A stretch of DNA of 64,000 bases from Hormiphora californensis. Its lineage: Eukaryota > Ctenophora > Tentaculata > Cydippida > Pleurobrachiidae. The stretch lies in contig CM035354.1 of assembly GCA_020137815.1 (NCBI GenBank), positions 62,001-126,000 of the forward strand. Reading direction: 5' to 3'. Made by a program: the position numbers and the translations under genes. Of this stretch, positions 1-34,500 are shown in pieces. Positions within the stretch are counted from its first letter, which is position 1, and every line of letters starts with the position of its first letter. A model generated the notes under the pieces. That model ran no database searches, was not told the DNA's origin, and worked only from the letters and a program-made list of their open reading frames with translations.

Positions 1-1110
1 AAAAACGGGGCACCACTGTCTCACGTGGCAACCTAAAAAAAAAAAAAGGAGCACCACTGCATTATACAACAAACCCAAAAACGGGACACAACTGCATTAT
101 ACGGCAACCCAAAAACGGGGCGCCACTGCACTATACGGCAACCCCAAAAACGGGGCACCACTGCATTATACGGCAACCCAAAAACGGGGCGCTACTGCAC
201 TATACGGCAACCCCAAAAACGGAGCACCACTACATTATACGACAACCCAAAAACGGGGCACCACTGCATTATACGGCAACTCTAAAAACGGGGCACCACT
301 GCATTATACGGCAACCCAAAAAACGGGGCACCACTGCATTAAACGGCTACTCTAAAAACGGGGCACCACTGTCTCACGTGGTAACCTCAAAAAAGGGGCA
401 CCACTGCATTATACAACAACCCCAAAAACGGGGCACCACTGCATTATACGGCAACTCTAAAAACGGGGCACCACTGTCTCACGTGGCAACCTCAAAAAAG
501 GGGCACCACTGCATTATGCAACAAACCCAAAAACGGGGCACAACTGCATTATACGGCAACCCAAAAACGGGGCGCCACTGCACTATACGGCAACCCCAAA
601 AACGGGGCACCACTGCATTATACGGCAACCCAAAAACGGGGCGCCACTGCACTATACGGCAACCCCAAAACGGGGCACCACTGCACTATACGACAACCCA
701 AAAACGGGGCACCACTGCATTAAACGGCAACTCTAAAAACGGGGCACCACTGTCTCACGCGGCAACCTCAAAAAAGGGGCACCACTGCATTATACAACAA
801 CCCCAAAAACGGAGCACCACTGCATTATACGGCAACTCTAAAAACGGGGCACCACTGTCTCACGTGGCAACCTAAAAAAAAAATTAAAAAAAAAGGAGCA
901 CCACTGCATTATACAACAAACCCAAAAACGGGGCACAACTGCATTATACGGCAACCCAAAAACGGGGCGCCACTGCACTATACGGCAACCCCAAAAACGG
1001 GGCACCACTGCATTATACAACAACCCCAAAAACGGAGCACCACTGTCTTATACGAAGCAACCACAATAAACGGGGCCCACTGCAACTATAGGCAACGCAC
1101 CCCAAAAACG
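1..1110. repeat. 33-34 bp minisatellite, higher-order organised
   Basis: The unit is roughly 'AACGGGGCACCACTGCAT' followed by 'TATACGGCAACCCCAAA', repeated about 30 times. Variants (GCGCCACTGCACTATACGG, CACTGTCTCACGTGGCAAC, ATACAACAAACCC) recur in the same order near positions 1, 469 and 842, so blocks of several units were copied together. Short open frames across it only read the repeat and are not genes. The array decays after about 1030. Confidence 0.9.
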
Positions 1111-1968
1111 GGGAACCAGTCTGATTACCAGATACTAAGGTCCCCCCCCAAAAATCGGATGCGCCACGATCTCAACAACACAGTCGCAAGCCAGCATAAA
1201 GTCGTGTGAAACCAACAACGTTGCAACATATGAACGTATCACCATGCAAATCCGCATAGAGTTGGATGTACTCCTTTATGGAACCCTACAACAGGCACTG
1301 CCACCCCTCCTAAAATCATGCAGCAACGACTTCGTCCACCCTGCCTATCACCCAATCGCAAAGTTAGCCATAACAGCATGCGGATGAAACAAACTAGCGA
1401 GAACAGCTACTATTGAACACGCGTATCTTTCCCAAATCACAACGCTCATCCGACTAAACTCCTGGTTTGGACGCTATCTAGATGGAAACCAATGAACAAA
1501 CAGTCAATGGGCCACTCCTGTCAATGAAGTGCATGCGAAACACTCGGTGGGACGACCTCCGCTTACCAACTACAAGGTTTAGCTCAGTGAATGCGGGGGT
1601 GTCAATAGGCGAGACGCTGGGTAGTTGTGGAAAACGGCTATGTTAGGCAACGACCTAGACTGGGAAACCAGGGGTGACTGACAGGCTTGTGTTAGTGCAT
1701 CCGCTGTCGTAGGTAGGATTTATGCAAAAACTATTAAGTGGGATCGCCTGTCGGTCTGCATCTCTAAGGTCATCACTGTCGGAGGGGACAACGGGGAAAC
1801 CCGTTTGAACACTGAAGGCGGTTTTGATCTGGGGGTGTGGGTCGGCGCCCGGGTTGTCGGTGTGTGGGCGCCAAGGGGAGATCCTGCGGAAATAAGGGCT
1901 AGCTGATCCCCAACGTCAGCAGTGTGGATGGAAGTACGGAGGTACATATACACGCACACACACCAAAC
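1111..1968. other. Intergenic, nothing recognised
   Basis: After the minisatellite decays, this stretch has mixed base composition. I see no long open frame, splice pattern, RNA gene or repeat. Confidence 0.5.
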
Positions 1969-1969
1969 A

Positions 1970-2282
1970 GTGTACACTCAATTATGAGGTGTTTTTGACT
2001 GTTTCTCAGTTCTCTTTGTGTGTTTTGAGTAGTGTTCTCTCTCTTTTTAGTGTGTAATACTTGCAACAAACAACTAAAGCAGGGTATATAACCTATAAAC
2101 TCTTGTCACTGGCACGTTATAGGTTTAAACCCCTCCGCCTCTCCCTCGGCTACGCCTCGGGATCGTCGTCGTTATTTAAACCAGTTTATCCGCCAGTGGC
2201 GGATAAACTACAGCTAGCTTCTCCCAGCGGCGCGCTGGGAGAAAGCTATCTGAAATAACGTGCCACTGGCAAGAGTTTATAC
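1970..2282 (+). repeat. Dispersed repeat copy 1, with an internal inverted-repeat element
   Basis: About 255 bp here match, in reverse orientation, 58905-59165 (about 90% by eye). Shared landmarks are GCAGGGTATATAACC, the run GGTTTAAACCCCTCCGCC, CTCGGCTACGCCTC and the perfect palindrome GTTTATCCGCCAGTGGCGG with its ATAAAC end. Within this copy, ATAAACTCTTG...CACGTTAT (from about 2096) is inverted at ATAACGTGCCACTGGCAAG...TTTAT (ending about 2279), flanked by ACCT on both sides. This looks like a small TIR element of about 185 bp. Confidence 0.7.
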
Positions 2283-2768
2283 CTCATTTAAACAAAATGC
2301 TTCTCTCTCGAAAAACTTTGTTCCCTGTTCTTCTGGTGGCATTTATAAGACGTAGAATGCTCAAAAAACACAGCAGGGTCATCAAAATAGTTCAAATTTA
2401 ACTCCCACACCGTGAATTGGGGTCCAAGTCGCGAAAGTTCAAAATACAAGTCACGGCACACCGCCGACTTGGCCTTGGGGCGATTTTCTCAATTCTCATG
2501 CCGCCGCCGACGTTTTTGAAATTCAGCGGCGTCCATTGTCTAACTCTAGTAGCTGAATGACTGTTCTGGATCTTAGAATCTCTGCTAACTTAATGAATAC
2601 GGGCTTATACAGGTAACCTATGTCAAGGTTACTGTCATGGTGACTTGTTAAATCTTAAACCTATCTTTCTCTCTTCCTAAAATATACAGTTTACCCAGCA
2701 TATATTAACACAGTAATGCTACACAGTGCATATATGTGATATGAATAACATATTCCACTGCATATTCT

Positions 2769-2914
<146 letters not shown>

Positions 2915-3710
2915 ATAATCCTATAAAAGACCTTATACAAATGTACGTGATGGGTAAAATGGCAACGCAGCCGGACACACTTTTACCGCCCACATGTGGT
3001 CGTGAGTTGAATTCATGTAACGCGCTAGAACATGATCGTGACATGGTACGCGCGAGTGTTTATGATGCGCGCCGTTTTTAACATATCGGTCATCACAATT
3101 GTTACCGCTCAATCTGAATTTATTATCGGAGACCCTGGTGTCGGATCGTTCAATCTGAATCACGTGATGTGATGATCCCACTCCCAGCTGATGATTCCGA
3201 GTAACTCTCTTGTTGTGCCGGACTGAATGGACATTGTACCCACAGGGGGTACCCAAATATCCCATCCATGTCACACACAGTGCAGAGGAAAGGGAGATTG
3301 TCATTCAACTGTTTCGGTACAATAAAAACACAGCGAATCATAGTCTGTGAAAATTCGAGGAGATACAATTACCATAATGTCTCGACACTCCTATATCTCT
3401 CTATACAGAAGAGCACCTCTCTCTCTCTCTGTCTGTGGGGGGGGTTGTAAGAGAGACTGCAGATATCCAAAATAAAGGTATTCAAACCGAGGTAAATAAT
3501 ATCTCATGGTATATCACAATTCCAGCCGTTAATATTATATAAAGATTGTCGTACCTTATACAAGATTAAAGAGAGGATCGTTACAAGGACAATTACTGGT
3601 AGATAAAGGAATTGGGTATATTTGGAATTTAAAATTCAATGTTAAATACTACTTGACAGTCCCTGGATAATATGATGATTCACACCTGTCATTAACAGGG
3701 GTGGATCCAT

Positions 3711-3848
3711 CATATTGGCCACCCTAGTGGATGACATGGTGCAACACGACGTCCAAAACACGCCAAACATTATTAGTGGACTGTGTTTTGGGCGTCTTGC
3801 ACCACGCGGTATACCGTGGGCGGCGCTGTGGGCGGGTGGTCAATATGA
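3711..3848. mobile_element. Short imperfect palindrome, MITE-like
   Basis: CATATTGGCCACCC at 3711-3724 is inverted as GGGTGGTCAATATG at 3835-3848. Inside that, TGGTGCAACACG...CCAAAACAC is inverted as GTGTTTTGGGCG...TTGCACCA. The two nested inverted repeats make a 138-bp hairpin-forming element. No target duplication was identified. Confidence 0.55.
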
Positions 3849-3864
3849 CGGAGCACCACCGTTA

Positions 3865-3865
<1 letters not shown>

Positions 3866-3899
<34 letters not shown>
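3866..3899. repeat. (CA)n microsatellite
   Basis: About 17 CA dinucleotides directly following the small palindromic element. Confidence 0.9.
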
Positions 3900-4361
3900 C
3901 TTTATCTCCGAATTGTCTAAAACATCTATAATACACCAATTTAAATATCTTCCGATTTAAATATTTTCCAAGCTTAATACCAAAACAACACGATCAAGAG
4001 ATATCTCACTGCTCACTGGGGGGCGTTTAAATTAACATACTATATCTTCATCTGAAACATTAAAGATTCAATATCAATATGTTAAAGATTCGGAGAGATG
4101 TTTCAATATAACTAAATTCCTTTTATATACAGAATATAGTGCAGAGTACTAGTAGGGGCGGGTTAAAGCTAAACAGTAGAACTTATTATCGGGGCACACA
4201 GGGGCATTGTATGTATAAGTTATATATAATATGTATATAAAGTAGGCAAGCACCTACCGATATATTAGTAAGAGACACTGGTCCTGCAATTACAGGCATG
4301 ACACGTGTCCCTCACTACTAATTATATATTTGTTGTTAAAAGATATGATGATGGGGGAGGA

Positions 4362-4465
4362 CTAGGAACCGGTGATTCTTCTCGATTTCTTCAAAATCGA
4401 GATTTCGATCCTTAGTTATTACCTAGTGATCGAATCGAGATCGAACAAGAATCGCCGGTTCCTAG
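4362..4465. mobile_element. 104-bp inverted-repeat element
   Basis: CTAGGAACCGGTGATTCTT at the left is inverted at the right as AAGAATCGCCGGTTCCTAG. A further inner inverted pair sits around CTCGATTT/ATCGAGA. This is typical of a very short non-autonomous DNA element or a stable hairpin. Confidence 0.6.
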
Positions 4466-4760
4466 GGAGGACACCCCCCACCACATGATAAGGGGGGGTT
4501 GAGGGCGACACCCCCCCCCCCCACATCATAATGGGGGTTGCAGTGGGCGTCTAGTTTAAAACCATACAAATCACAGTGGTTACAGATGTGTATAAATACA
4601 TGGTACATTCAAATTAAAAATGGTTCAATCTCTAGATATATATCTCTCTCGCACACGTAACACTACTACACTCTTTCTCACACACACAGGGGATCAGATA
4701 GCACTCTGTAGATGGATAGACAGGATCAGTTAGCAAGCCATTCTGTAGATAGATAGGGGT

Positions 4761-25322
<20,562 letters not shown>

Positions 25323-25536
25323 GCCACAGGGGGAGGCAAAATGTCGTGAAAGGGTAGTGGTCAACTAACCCCACGCTATCATTCGTATCATGGCTAAAAT
25401 ATCGATTATTGTCATTATTAATTCTATGTAACTTACACAGTTTAATTGTATAAATCATGGCTTAAAATTGGGTTCCAACTTACAAAACGTAATAAATTAA
25501 CACACAGTGTATTAGAAACATTATTAACTCGATATA

Positions 25537-26508
25537 TTAAGCAGGGTTTGTCTCTCTCAGCAGTTTAGTATTTTCACCCTCTCGGTGGATAACTGGTTTC
25601 TGTACAAGTTGGAATGGATCAGTGAAGCCCTTATTCCGGACACCCCTTGTCCAGTACCAGTACTGGCTGCGGGCCATAGTTTCCTTCTTCTCGTCATATC
25701 CGGCCCTTTTAAAGTTACCGTGCATTCCACGACCGGAGTCGTCATACCTATTCAAATCCCAAAACGCTTTAACAAACATCTGCTCATAAACCCTTTTGGT
25801 GATGGGCGTTGTTTTCCTTGACCCCAACTTTTTAACAATGTCCTGGTACTGCCCCTCCGTTATCAGACCTTTCTCTCTGTTTCGCCGGTCTTCGCTCAGC
25901 ACTTTCTCATAATCCGTCCTGTTTCGTTCCTTTGCATAATCAGAAACAAGGTCCATCGGAATTTGACGTTGTGTTGGCTGTTTGAAAGTTTTATTGGAGT
26001 TCAAAACGGGGCCTATTGCAGCCTTTTTTGCACCTGGAATCACTTCCTGAAGGTACTGGTTTTGGGCGGCAGTTGCGTATACACGGGGGTGGACTGGGAA
26101 TACTCCGCTTGCACCTAACAACTTCCAAACAGGTATGGTAGGTTCGGCACCATCAGCGATATACTGACGGATCTTGGAGATATCTAGCAAACAGATTCGA
26201 GTGCCTTTCTCATTTACACAGTCGTCGAAAAACCCAACTTCTTCGATCACAGATGATTCCCGTTCATCGTCCAGTTTTGTTCTCTGTCCAGGACCGTGAC
26301 AGGCAACAATTTTGTAGCCTAGAAAATGACGGAAATTGAGTTAGCGATTAACACATGATACGGTTATGGAAAATGAGATCGAGTTGTTCCAAATACCTGG
26401 GCGATGGCGGCAAGTAGGACGGACCAAACGGAGTGTAACCTGGTTCAGAAGGTCTCCAGTTTTAGTGCTGATAAACACATCACGCCATTTACTCGGTGGG
26501 ACCCTCAT
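25537..26508 (-). CDS. Unrecognised two-exon protein of about 297 residues
   Basis: Exons 26397-26508 and 25537-26318 join in phase (112 + 782 nt); stop TAA at 25537-25539. The start is the ATG at 26506-26508 (MRVPPSKWRDVF); an in-frame ATG exists further upstream but lies in poorer sequence. The protein is soluble, with no signal peptide or membrane segment. It is rich in Arg, Lys, Gln and Tyr, with a charged middle (DLVSDYAKERNR, then LSEDRRNREKGL) and an aromatic end (MARSQYWYWTRGV). I cannot assign it to a family. It lies about 215 bp upstream of the KMT2 start on the same strand. Confidence 0.72.
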
Positions 26509-27278
26509 TTTATTACACAAAGACAATAAACGGGTGCTCGAGAAACGTTCAAAAATTTCGACAAAAAACGTGTCCCAAAAAAGTTTGAACATCGGAAAGT
26601 TTTCTGAACGCGCACCTCGGCAAACACAATACCGCGCGTTTGTTTTTTGCGCGTGCTGTTGAACCTATTGCTGACACTAAAAACTTGCTGCGCGTCAATT
26701 GCCCGCGCGTTCCACCAAGTTGGAGATTGGAGATTCGATTATATCGAGGGAGGGGGTAATGTTTGAAACCGTAGGACATGAGATCCGAAACGTGCTTCAA
26801 CTCGACCATACACACACATTCCCCAATTATGATCCTTCCCATGCATGCCCTTACTTCTACACTACAATTTGAATGAAGACATGGATAGAGAACCTGTATT
26901 ACGAGGCATCAGGCATCAGTACACTGACAGCTGCAGTAGGAACCAAGATGAGAGAGAGAGAGAGCTTTCTAAAAGTTTACAACTCTTCATTATCTGTACA
27001 GTGTAGTAGCCATAGTTACCAGAGGAAAGCAGTTCACTTCCGGTACACTGACCGGCAATTGGATGCTGTAAGGTGCCCATTAGGTACAAGCAGACCACTC
27101 CTAGGTAAAATTGTGAAAGAATTTGAAACTTAGAACTCAGTACACAGACACACAGAAATATTCACACACACAAACATCAAATTTCAACTCAAGTATATTA
27201 CACACACTGATATATTCGAAACGAAATTAATTGTTCTGAAGGAGCAAGGAACAAGTGCTCAGAGTGAGCCCTAAATGT
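26509..27278. other. Intergenic with a CpG-rich patch
   Basis: Between two minus-strand genes. 26600-26715 is locally CpG-rich (GCGCGTTTG, GCGCGTGCTG, GCCCGCGCG) just upstream of the small gene's start, so it may be its promoter; no TATA box stands out. The rest (26720-27278) shows no gene and must include the 3' UTR of the ankyrin gene. Confidence 0.4.
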
Positions 27279-28482
27279 TCATTTGATAGATAGAAGTGTT
27301 CGTTGTCTAGAGACGGGGGCCTCCTCACTTCGCACCACCCTCATTATTGACTTGATGGTCCTTTGTTCCTGAGACAGTGACAGTTGCTGCAGTAGGTTCT
27401 TGTGGGTAGCACTCAACATGCCACACCCTATCCACTCTTCATAATCCTGGTGAGAGGGAGGGGTTACTGGGGGGTGAGGGTGGGGGTGGGGGTGGAGGGT
27501 GGTTGGGGGGGTGGAGGGTGGGGTAGCACTCAACATGCCACACCCTATCCACTCTTCATAATCCTGGTGAGACGTAATGAGTGAGTTGTCAGTGGGGGGG
27601 GGGGTCATACAGGGTATATTGTAGATACCAACCTTTATCATTGTAACATTGCTCCACATAATTTTAGAGTGAATCATTTCTTGTAGTTTGTTGCTATGGC
27701 ACCAAATCACCATATCCACTTGGTTACCAATGTCCCTCACCTCACCCCCCCCCCCCTCACCCCCCTCACCCCCTCACCTCCCCCCTCCCCCTATCCCCCT
27801 CACCTCCCCCTCCCCCACCCTCTATAATACCTCACCCCCCCCCCTATGATATCTCACCTCTATCATCTGGAAAGGACTGAACATGGTTTTGTTTTGGTGG
27901 TTCACATTGGCCCCTGCCTCTATTAACAGTTGTGCAGCATGGAAGTTGTTACACCTCACAGCAGCAAAAAGAGGCGTCTCTCCATCCTCATTTTGTCCCT
28001 CAACATCTGCCCCACTCTCAAGAAGAAGTGTCAGCACTTCGCTGAACTTGGGATCCCGTGAAGCGTAGTGGAGTGGCTGTGCGAGGGAAAGAGACAGTTA
28101 ATTACCACGCTAGTAACACAGTAATTCACTAGTGCAGTGGCCACTGGCCACTACGGTCACATGGACGGTTAATTGTAGCCAGGTATTTCACGACGCAGAC
28201 CGATTGGCATTTTGGTACCTGGTTTCCTGATTTCGGGTTTCTGAAACAGGGATCCGTCCCGAGATTCAATAAGAATGTCACCGTTTCCTGAGGGTTTGTG
28301 TGGGACACTCTCTGGGCCAGTACATTTTCCAGAATCTTCTCTCCTTCCCCGGTTTTGAAGGCAAAACCATTCTTTAACAGCCACTCAGAACATCTGAAAA
28401 TGAGATTTAAAATTTAGTAGGTAAAAAGGAACCGATCAGTGTTGCATATGATTCAGAAAGGACTACAATAAATATCTACTCA

Positions 28483-28553
<71 letters not shown>

Positions 28554-31500
28554 GTTTGTATGCACTGAACGGAGCGATGCTTGTTGTAATATTCACCACT
28601 CGAAACTGCATATGACTCGGCTAGTTACAAGTGAACGCAGCTGATCAGGAGGGATCGAGATTCGAGAAGGAGAGATAGAGAAGGAAGGGGGGAGAGAGAG
28701 AGTTATACACGTACCGCTTAGTACATTGGGAATCATGCACATGTCATTGCCCTCATTGTAAAACAAGGGCTCTTATTTACTAAGCTTAAAGCTACCTACT
28801 TCCAATAGCCCGCCTCCGTAGATAGCCGCAACATTGAGACGACATTGGTAGATTCCTTCTCTAGCTCAGCCCTCAGCTGATCGCCTCCCACACTGAGAAT
28901 CAACTTGATGTAATCAGCTCTACCTGCAAAGAAGACATGTGTTAGGGTAAGGGCGGGTGGGGCGGCGGGTGGGTGGGGTGGAGGTGGGACACTGAATCTC
29001 CCACACTGAGAATCAACTTGATGTAATCTGCTCTACCTGCAAACAAGACATGTGTTAGGGTAAGGGCGGGTGGGGTGGGGTGGGATGGGGTGGGGCGGGG
29101 TGGACACTGAATCTCCCACACTGAGAATCAACTTGATGTAATCTGCTCTACCTGCAAACAAGACATGTGTTAGGGTAAGGGCGGTTGGGGTGGGGTGGGG
29201 TGGGGTGGGGTGGGGCGGGGTGGACACTGAATCTCCCACACTGAGAATCAACTTGATGTAATCTGCTCTACCTGCAAACAAGACATGTGTTAGGGTAAGG
29301 GCGGGTGGGGTGGGGTGGGACACTGAATCTCCCACACTGAGAATCAATTTGATGTAATCAGCTCTACCTGCAAACATGTGTTAGGGTAAGGGCGGGTGGG
29401 GCGGGTGGGGTGGGGTGGAGGGTGGGACACTGAATCTCCCACACTGAGAATCAACTTGATGTAATCTGCTCTACCTGCAAACATGTGTTAGGGTAAGGGC
29501 GGGTGGGGCGGGTGGGGTGGGGTGGAGGGTGGGACACTGAATCTCCCACACTGAGAATCAACTTGATGTAATCTGCTCTACCTGAAGGCATATGTTCAAG
29601 CTCCTATACTTTTCATATCTTCATCACATATCCCTCTCTTTCTCCCAGTGAGATGTATCAATCAGCTGACCTTACCTTGAAGGGCACAGCAGTGCACTGG
29701 CAGTAGTCCCTTTACATTTCCACCCACCCCACCCACCTCCCCCACCCCACCCACCCCACCCACCCCAATATTATTACCTTGAAGAGCACAGCAGTGCACT
29801 GGCAGTAGTCCCTTTACATTTCCACCCACCCCACCACCCCACCTCCCCCACCCCACCCACCCCACCCACCCCAATATTATTACCTTGAAGAGCACAGCAG
29901 TGCACTGGCAGTAGTCCCTTTACATTTCCACCCACCCCGCCACCCCACCCCACCCACCTCCCCCACCCCACCCACCCCACCCACCCACCCACCCCAATAT
30001 TATTACCTTGAAGAGCACAGCAGTGCACTGGCAGTAGTCCCTTTACATTTCCACCCACCCCACCCCACCCACCTCCCCCACCCCACCCACCTCCCCCACC
30101 CCACCCACCCCAATATTATTACCTTGAAGAGCACAGCAGTGCACTGGCAGTAGTCCCTTTACATTTCCACCCACCCCGCCACCCCACCCCACCCACCTCC
30201 CCCACCCCACCCACCCCACCCCACCCACCCCAATATTATTACCTTGAAGAGCACAGCAGTGCACTGGCAGTAGTCCCTGGCCCTTTACATTTCCACCCAC
30301 CCCACCCACCTCCCCCACCCCACCCCACCCCACCCACCCCAATATTATTACCTTGAAGAGCACAGCAATGTACTGGCAGTAGTCCCTTTACATTTCTCTG
30401 TGTTACTGATGCCCCGTTCTCCAGGAGCAACTCCCCAACATCTAACTGAATTGGCTGTCTTAGTGTTAGTCGATAAACCAGGCGTGCTCGTGAGACATGT
30501 GTGTGAACTGTGAAATCATATTGGCCCGACTCTTACCTGGTCATCTCCCTGGACGCTCTGTCCCAGACAGAGGGCATGAAGGGGTGTGTTACCCTCCACA
30601 TCTTTCCTAGTCACATCAGCACGGGCCTCAAGGAGGAGGGCAGCGGTTGGGAGATCGTGGGCGTAGTGCAGTGCCGTCCTACCTAGATTATCCAATACAT
30701 CAACAGCCAACCTGTATAATAGAGATTAGAGGGTTGTGTTGGGTGTGGGATGTATTGCAGTGAGCTAGTGCCATCTTCTGTACCCTTGTACTAACTGGGA
30801 GGGGTTGTGGAGGGAAAATGAGGGACCATAGAACATGTTCTAGTACTAACATGCTGAGCTATATTGGTGTACCAGGAAGTTGATAAAGCAATACAACTAA
30901 ACATATTGCACCCCCCACATTACTATTAATAAGGGACCAACTTAACAACACACACCTGTACTCACACAACTAGAGTACATAAGGGCTGGTGGCAACTACT
31001 AAATTACAGTCGGACCCCAAATTTTTAGGGTTTTGACTGTCGGTGAGAGAAGTGAGGGGGGAACCTGGCCAAAAGTGGGGGCCGCCCCCCCCCCCCCTCG
31101 CCCCCTCCTACACCCCTGTTCCTACCTGTGTTCCATTAATGTCTCCATGACAGGGACAAGGCCCAGTTTAGCTGCATGATGTAACAATGTCATACCACCC
31201 ACAACCCGGGACCGCAGGGAGGCAAAGGGTCGCTTGTTGTGGTGATGATTATTGACTGCCTCAACTAGCAGCTCCCCCTCCCCACTCGCTAGGGTCATGG
31301 AGAGCGCCTTGATTTGCTCGTATTTTATCAAGAGGAACTCCTGGAAGAAAAAAATGATGGTATAGAAGCGGTATAATAGAAGTTATAGAAGCGTATCTGC
31401 ATCCTAAAACAGTGCTTACAAAGCCAAATCTAAAGTTTGGAAATGGAAAATAATTGATGATGGCCTAATACCTTGATGGCGTCATTGCGAGATAACCTCA

Positions 31501-34500
31501 GTACATCCTGGTTGTTGATATTCCTTTGGTAGATGTCAGCTCCCCACTCAATTAGTAAACTACACATCTGTCTGTCCAGCGCCTCAACCTGTTATAGGGT
31601 ATTATCTGGTAGTCACACCTCTCATTACCCTGTATCTACTGAATCTACTGAATTAGAATATATTGGCCTACTATATATCTAGAGTCTATACTATATCTAG
31701 AGTCTATACCTAGATTCTATATCTAGATTCTATACTATATCTAGATTCTGGACACATACCGCAAGGAAGAGAGGTGACTGTAGGATTTTGTTCTGAATGT
31801 TCACGTCACCACCCGACTCCAGAAGGAAGAGGGCAATCTTGAAATTAGCTCCCTTCACGGCAAAATGCAGCGAGGTATTACCTGGAAGCAGTACACATTT
31901 GAAAATAAACAAGGAAATCAATCAATTTCCACATTTGATTTAATTTCCTTGTTTCCACATTTGAAGGGACAACAATTGAAACCCCCCCCCCCCCCATCAG
32001 GACACCCATCATCTTATCCTCTGCTTTAACTAAACAACTTTCATTAATTCATTATTCCTAACCTGTATCTCTATAGGTGGCATTGACGAAAGAGTGGTCG
32101 GATTTGTAGAACTTGATCAACTTTACAACCGTGTCCAACTGGCCATCCTTCACTGCCTTGAACAAGGCCCTCTCACACTGCGTCGAGGATCCCGGAAAAA
32201 CCTAAAATAATGCGGGTTTATCTTCAGATCTAACATGGCGGAAAGATTATTTTGAAGCAGCAGGGTCTCTGTTCTAAAACACAGTCTAGATATAGGCAAT
32301 ACCTGGTATAGTATTTTGGAGCCCGCCTTTAGCAGTTTATTCCGGGACGGACTCTCATAGTAAATTATATATTTGTCCTCGTAGTTCTCACTTTTTAACT
32401 GAAATGTATATTTTATTAATTTAATGAATTAGAATAATTTGACCTATTATATACTAATACAACACTGGAGTTATTGTACAACATGAATTTGATAACTGAA
32501 TCACAAAATCTCGTAGTCGTTCATTGTTCATATATGTATTCTTGAAATGTGAAACAATTTAATTTAAACAATTTGATTTAAAAGAATTACCTCAATTATT
32601 TCTCGTGTTGGAATATTTAAAATTTGTCGGACAGTTTGTGTTGAATTTTCAGCTCCCGAGAAATCATCAATGAACTCGTTACTTTTAATGTCGAACAGCA
32701 CCAGCTTCCTTTCAGGGGAGACTACCTCCTTGCAGTTACTGGTGTAGAATGCCACTCCTGGAGATGAAGTAGTGGAGATATTATTTTAATAGTTGATAGA
32801 AGTTTATGGACAACTGAGACAATTATTTTATTCCAGGAAATAAATAAATCACACGACGGTTTCGTCGAACATCGACATCATCAGGCTGCTAAAAATAAGG
32901 TCACATTAATTAATGTCTAATATCTAAAATACACGAAATAGGAACTATACAATATATACATCACACGCAAACTAGGAATCAGAAAATCAGATACTGTATC
33001 AGATAATAAATTGTTCGATCTTTTCTCCCTTTTCTCGTTTGTTAATGCTAGGTTTAAGAGATTTGATTAGGATCGCCTCCGTGACTTTTCGTCTGACTGG
33101 CTGGTCCAAGCCAGTTGCCAATATGTCAAACTCTAAATCAGGGGGTTCTCCATTGTGTTGTGATTGGTAGTGTGCTGCAAGTGCTTCGTTAGGGTAGATA
33201 TTGGGCGATTTCGCTGCCAATCTGTGCTCCTTGAAACGCTCACGGCACGGTCTAGCCGTCTCACCCACATATATTTCATTACATAATTTACACACTATCT
33301 TGTATACCACTCCCTTGACAGTACAATCCAAAGTGGGATGGGTCATGAGGGGGCATACAAGACAGTTAGTAATATGACAGTGTGTTCTGTCGTGCGGTCT
33401 CGATTTGCAAAACAGGTTTCTCAACTTGGTACCTGGTGTAAACACAACTCGGATGGGAAGAGTGTGTGACCGTATGAATGAAATTACAAACTCAGAAAAT
33501 GATTCACTAATATAGGGAAGTTTAAGTATCGTGGAGTGCTCACGAGATGTGGAAATCGACATAAGGCGGCGCTCGGAAATTTGTCTAGGATCTGGGTACC
33601 CGTTATTCATCAACAGCTTATCAACCATACCCATCGAGTGCTCCTCGTGGGTAGCATTCGATGAGCAGGTAGCAGCTGTTCGGTAGAAGTTCTTGATAGT
33701 ATTAATCTTCACACCTTCAGGGTGATGACTCTTTGAATGTAGGGTTATGGGTTTCTTCTGAGGTTTACGATAATATCGGTGTTCTACAATACCCTCATCA
33801 GATACCCGCAACTCTGCATCCAAAAACGGTACCCAATCTCCCTTCTCCGGGTAATCTACTTCCCACTGTAGGAGCTGATCGGGGTCCTCCTTAGCAATAC
33901 CTGCCACCAATTCTCTCGCTTCCACCTCAGATTTTGCAAACGAAGCAGTATCGTCTACATATCTTCCGTAGAATGTGAGACGGAGGTCAGTGTATATACT
34001 AGCTCTCTCAAACATATACACACGAATGATTGCTGCTAGGGGCGAGGGTTTCGATCCCATGAACAGACCGACAAGTTGTTTATACAGCTTGTTGTCGTAC
34101 ACGAAATACGAATTCTCAAGTATGTGGGTGAGACGGCTAGACCGTGCCGTGAGCGTTTCAAGGAGCACAGATTGGCAGCGAAATCGCCCAATATCTACCC
34201 TAACGAAGCACTTGCAGCACACTACCAATCACAACACAATGGAGAACCCCCTGATTTAGAGTTTGACATATTGGCAACTGGCTTGGACCAGCCAGTCAGA
34301 CGAAAAGTCACGGAGGCGATCCTAATCAAATCTCTTAAACCTAGCATTAACAAACGAGAAGAGGGAGAAAAGATCGAACAATTTATTATCTGATACAGTA
34401 TCTGATTTTCTGATTCCTAGTTTGCGTGTGATGTATATATTGTATAGTTCCTATTTCGTGTATTTTAGATATTAGACATTAATTAATGTGACCTTATTTT

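Larger units (their letters stand above)
2915..4760. other. Intergenic downstream of the KMT2 gene
   Basis: Apart from the two inverted-repeat elements and the CA run listed separately, no exon with plausible splice sites or conserved protein reading was found on either strand. It is AT-rich and lies 3' of the KMT2 stop codon, so part of it must be that gene's 3' UTR. Confidence 0.5.

Noticed and set aside
378-875. 165-residue repetitive open frame
   Set aside because: Pure minisatellite translation, with no start context or splice pattern.
29662-30363. Glycine/tryptophan-rich repetitive frames
   Set aside because: G-rich spacers of the donor-seeded array read in wrong frames.
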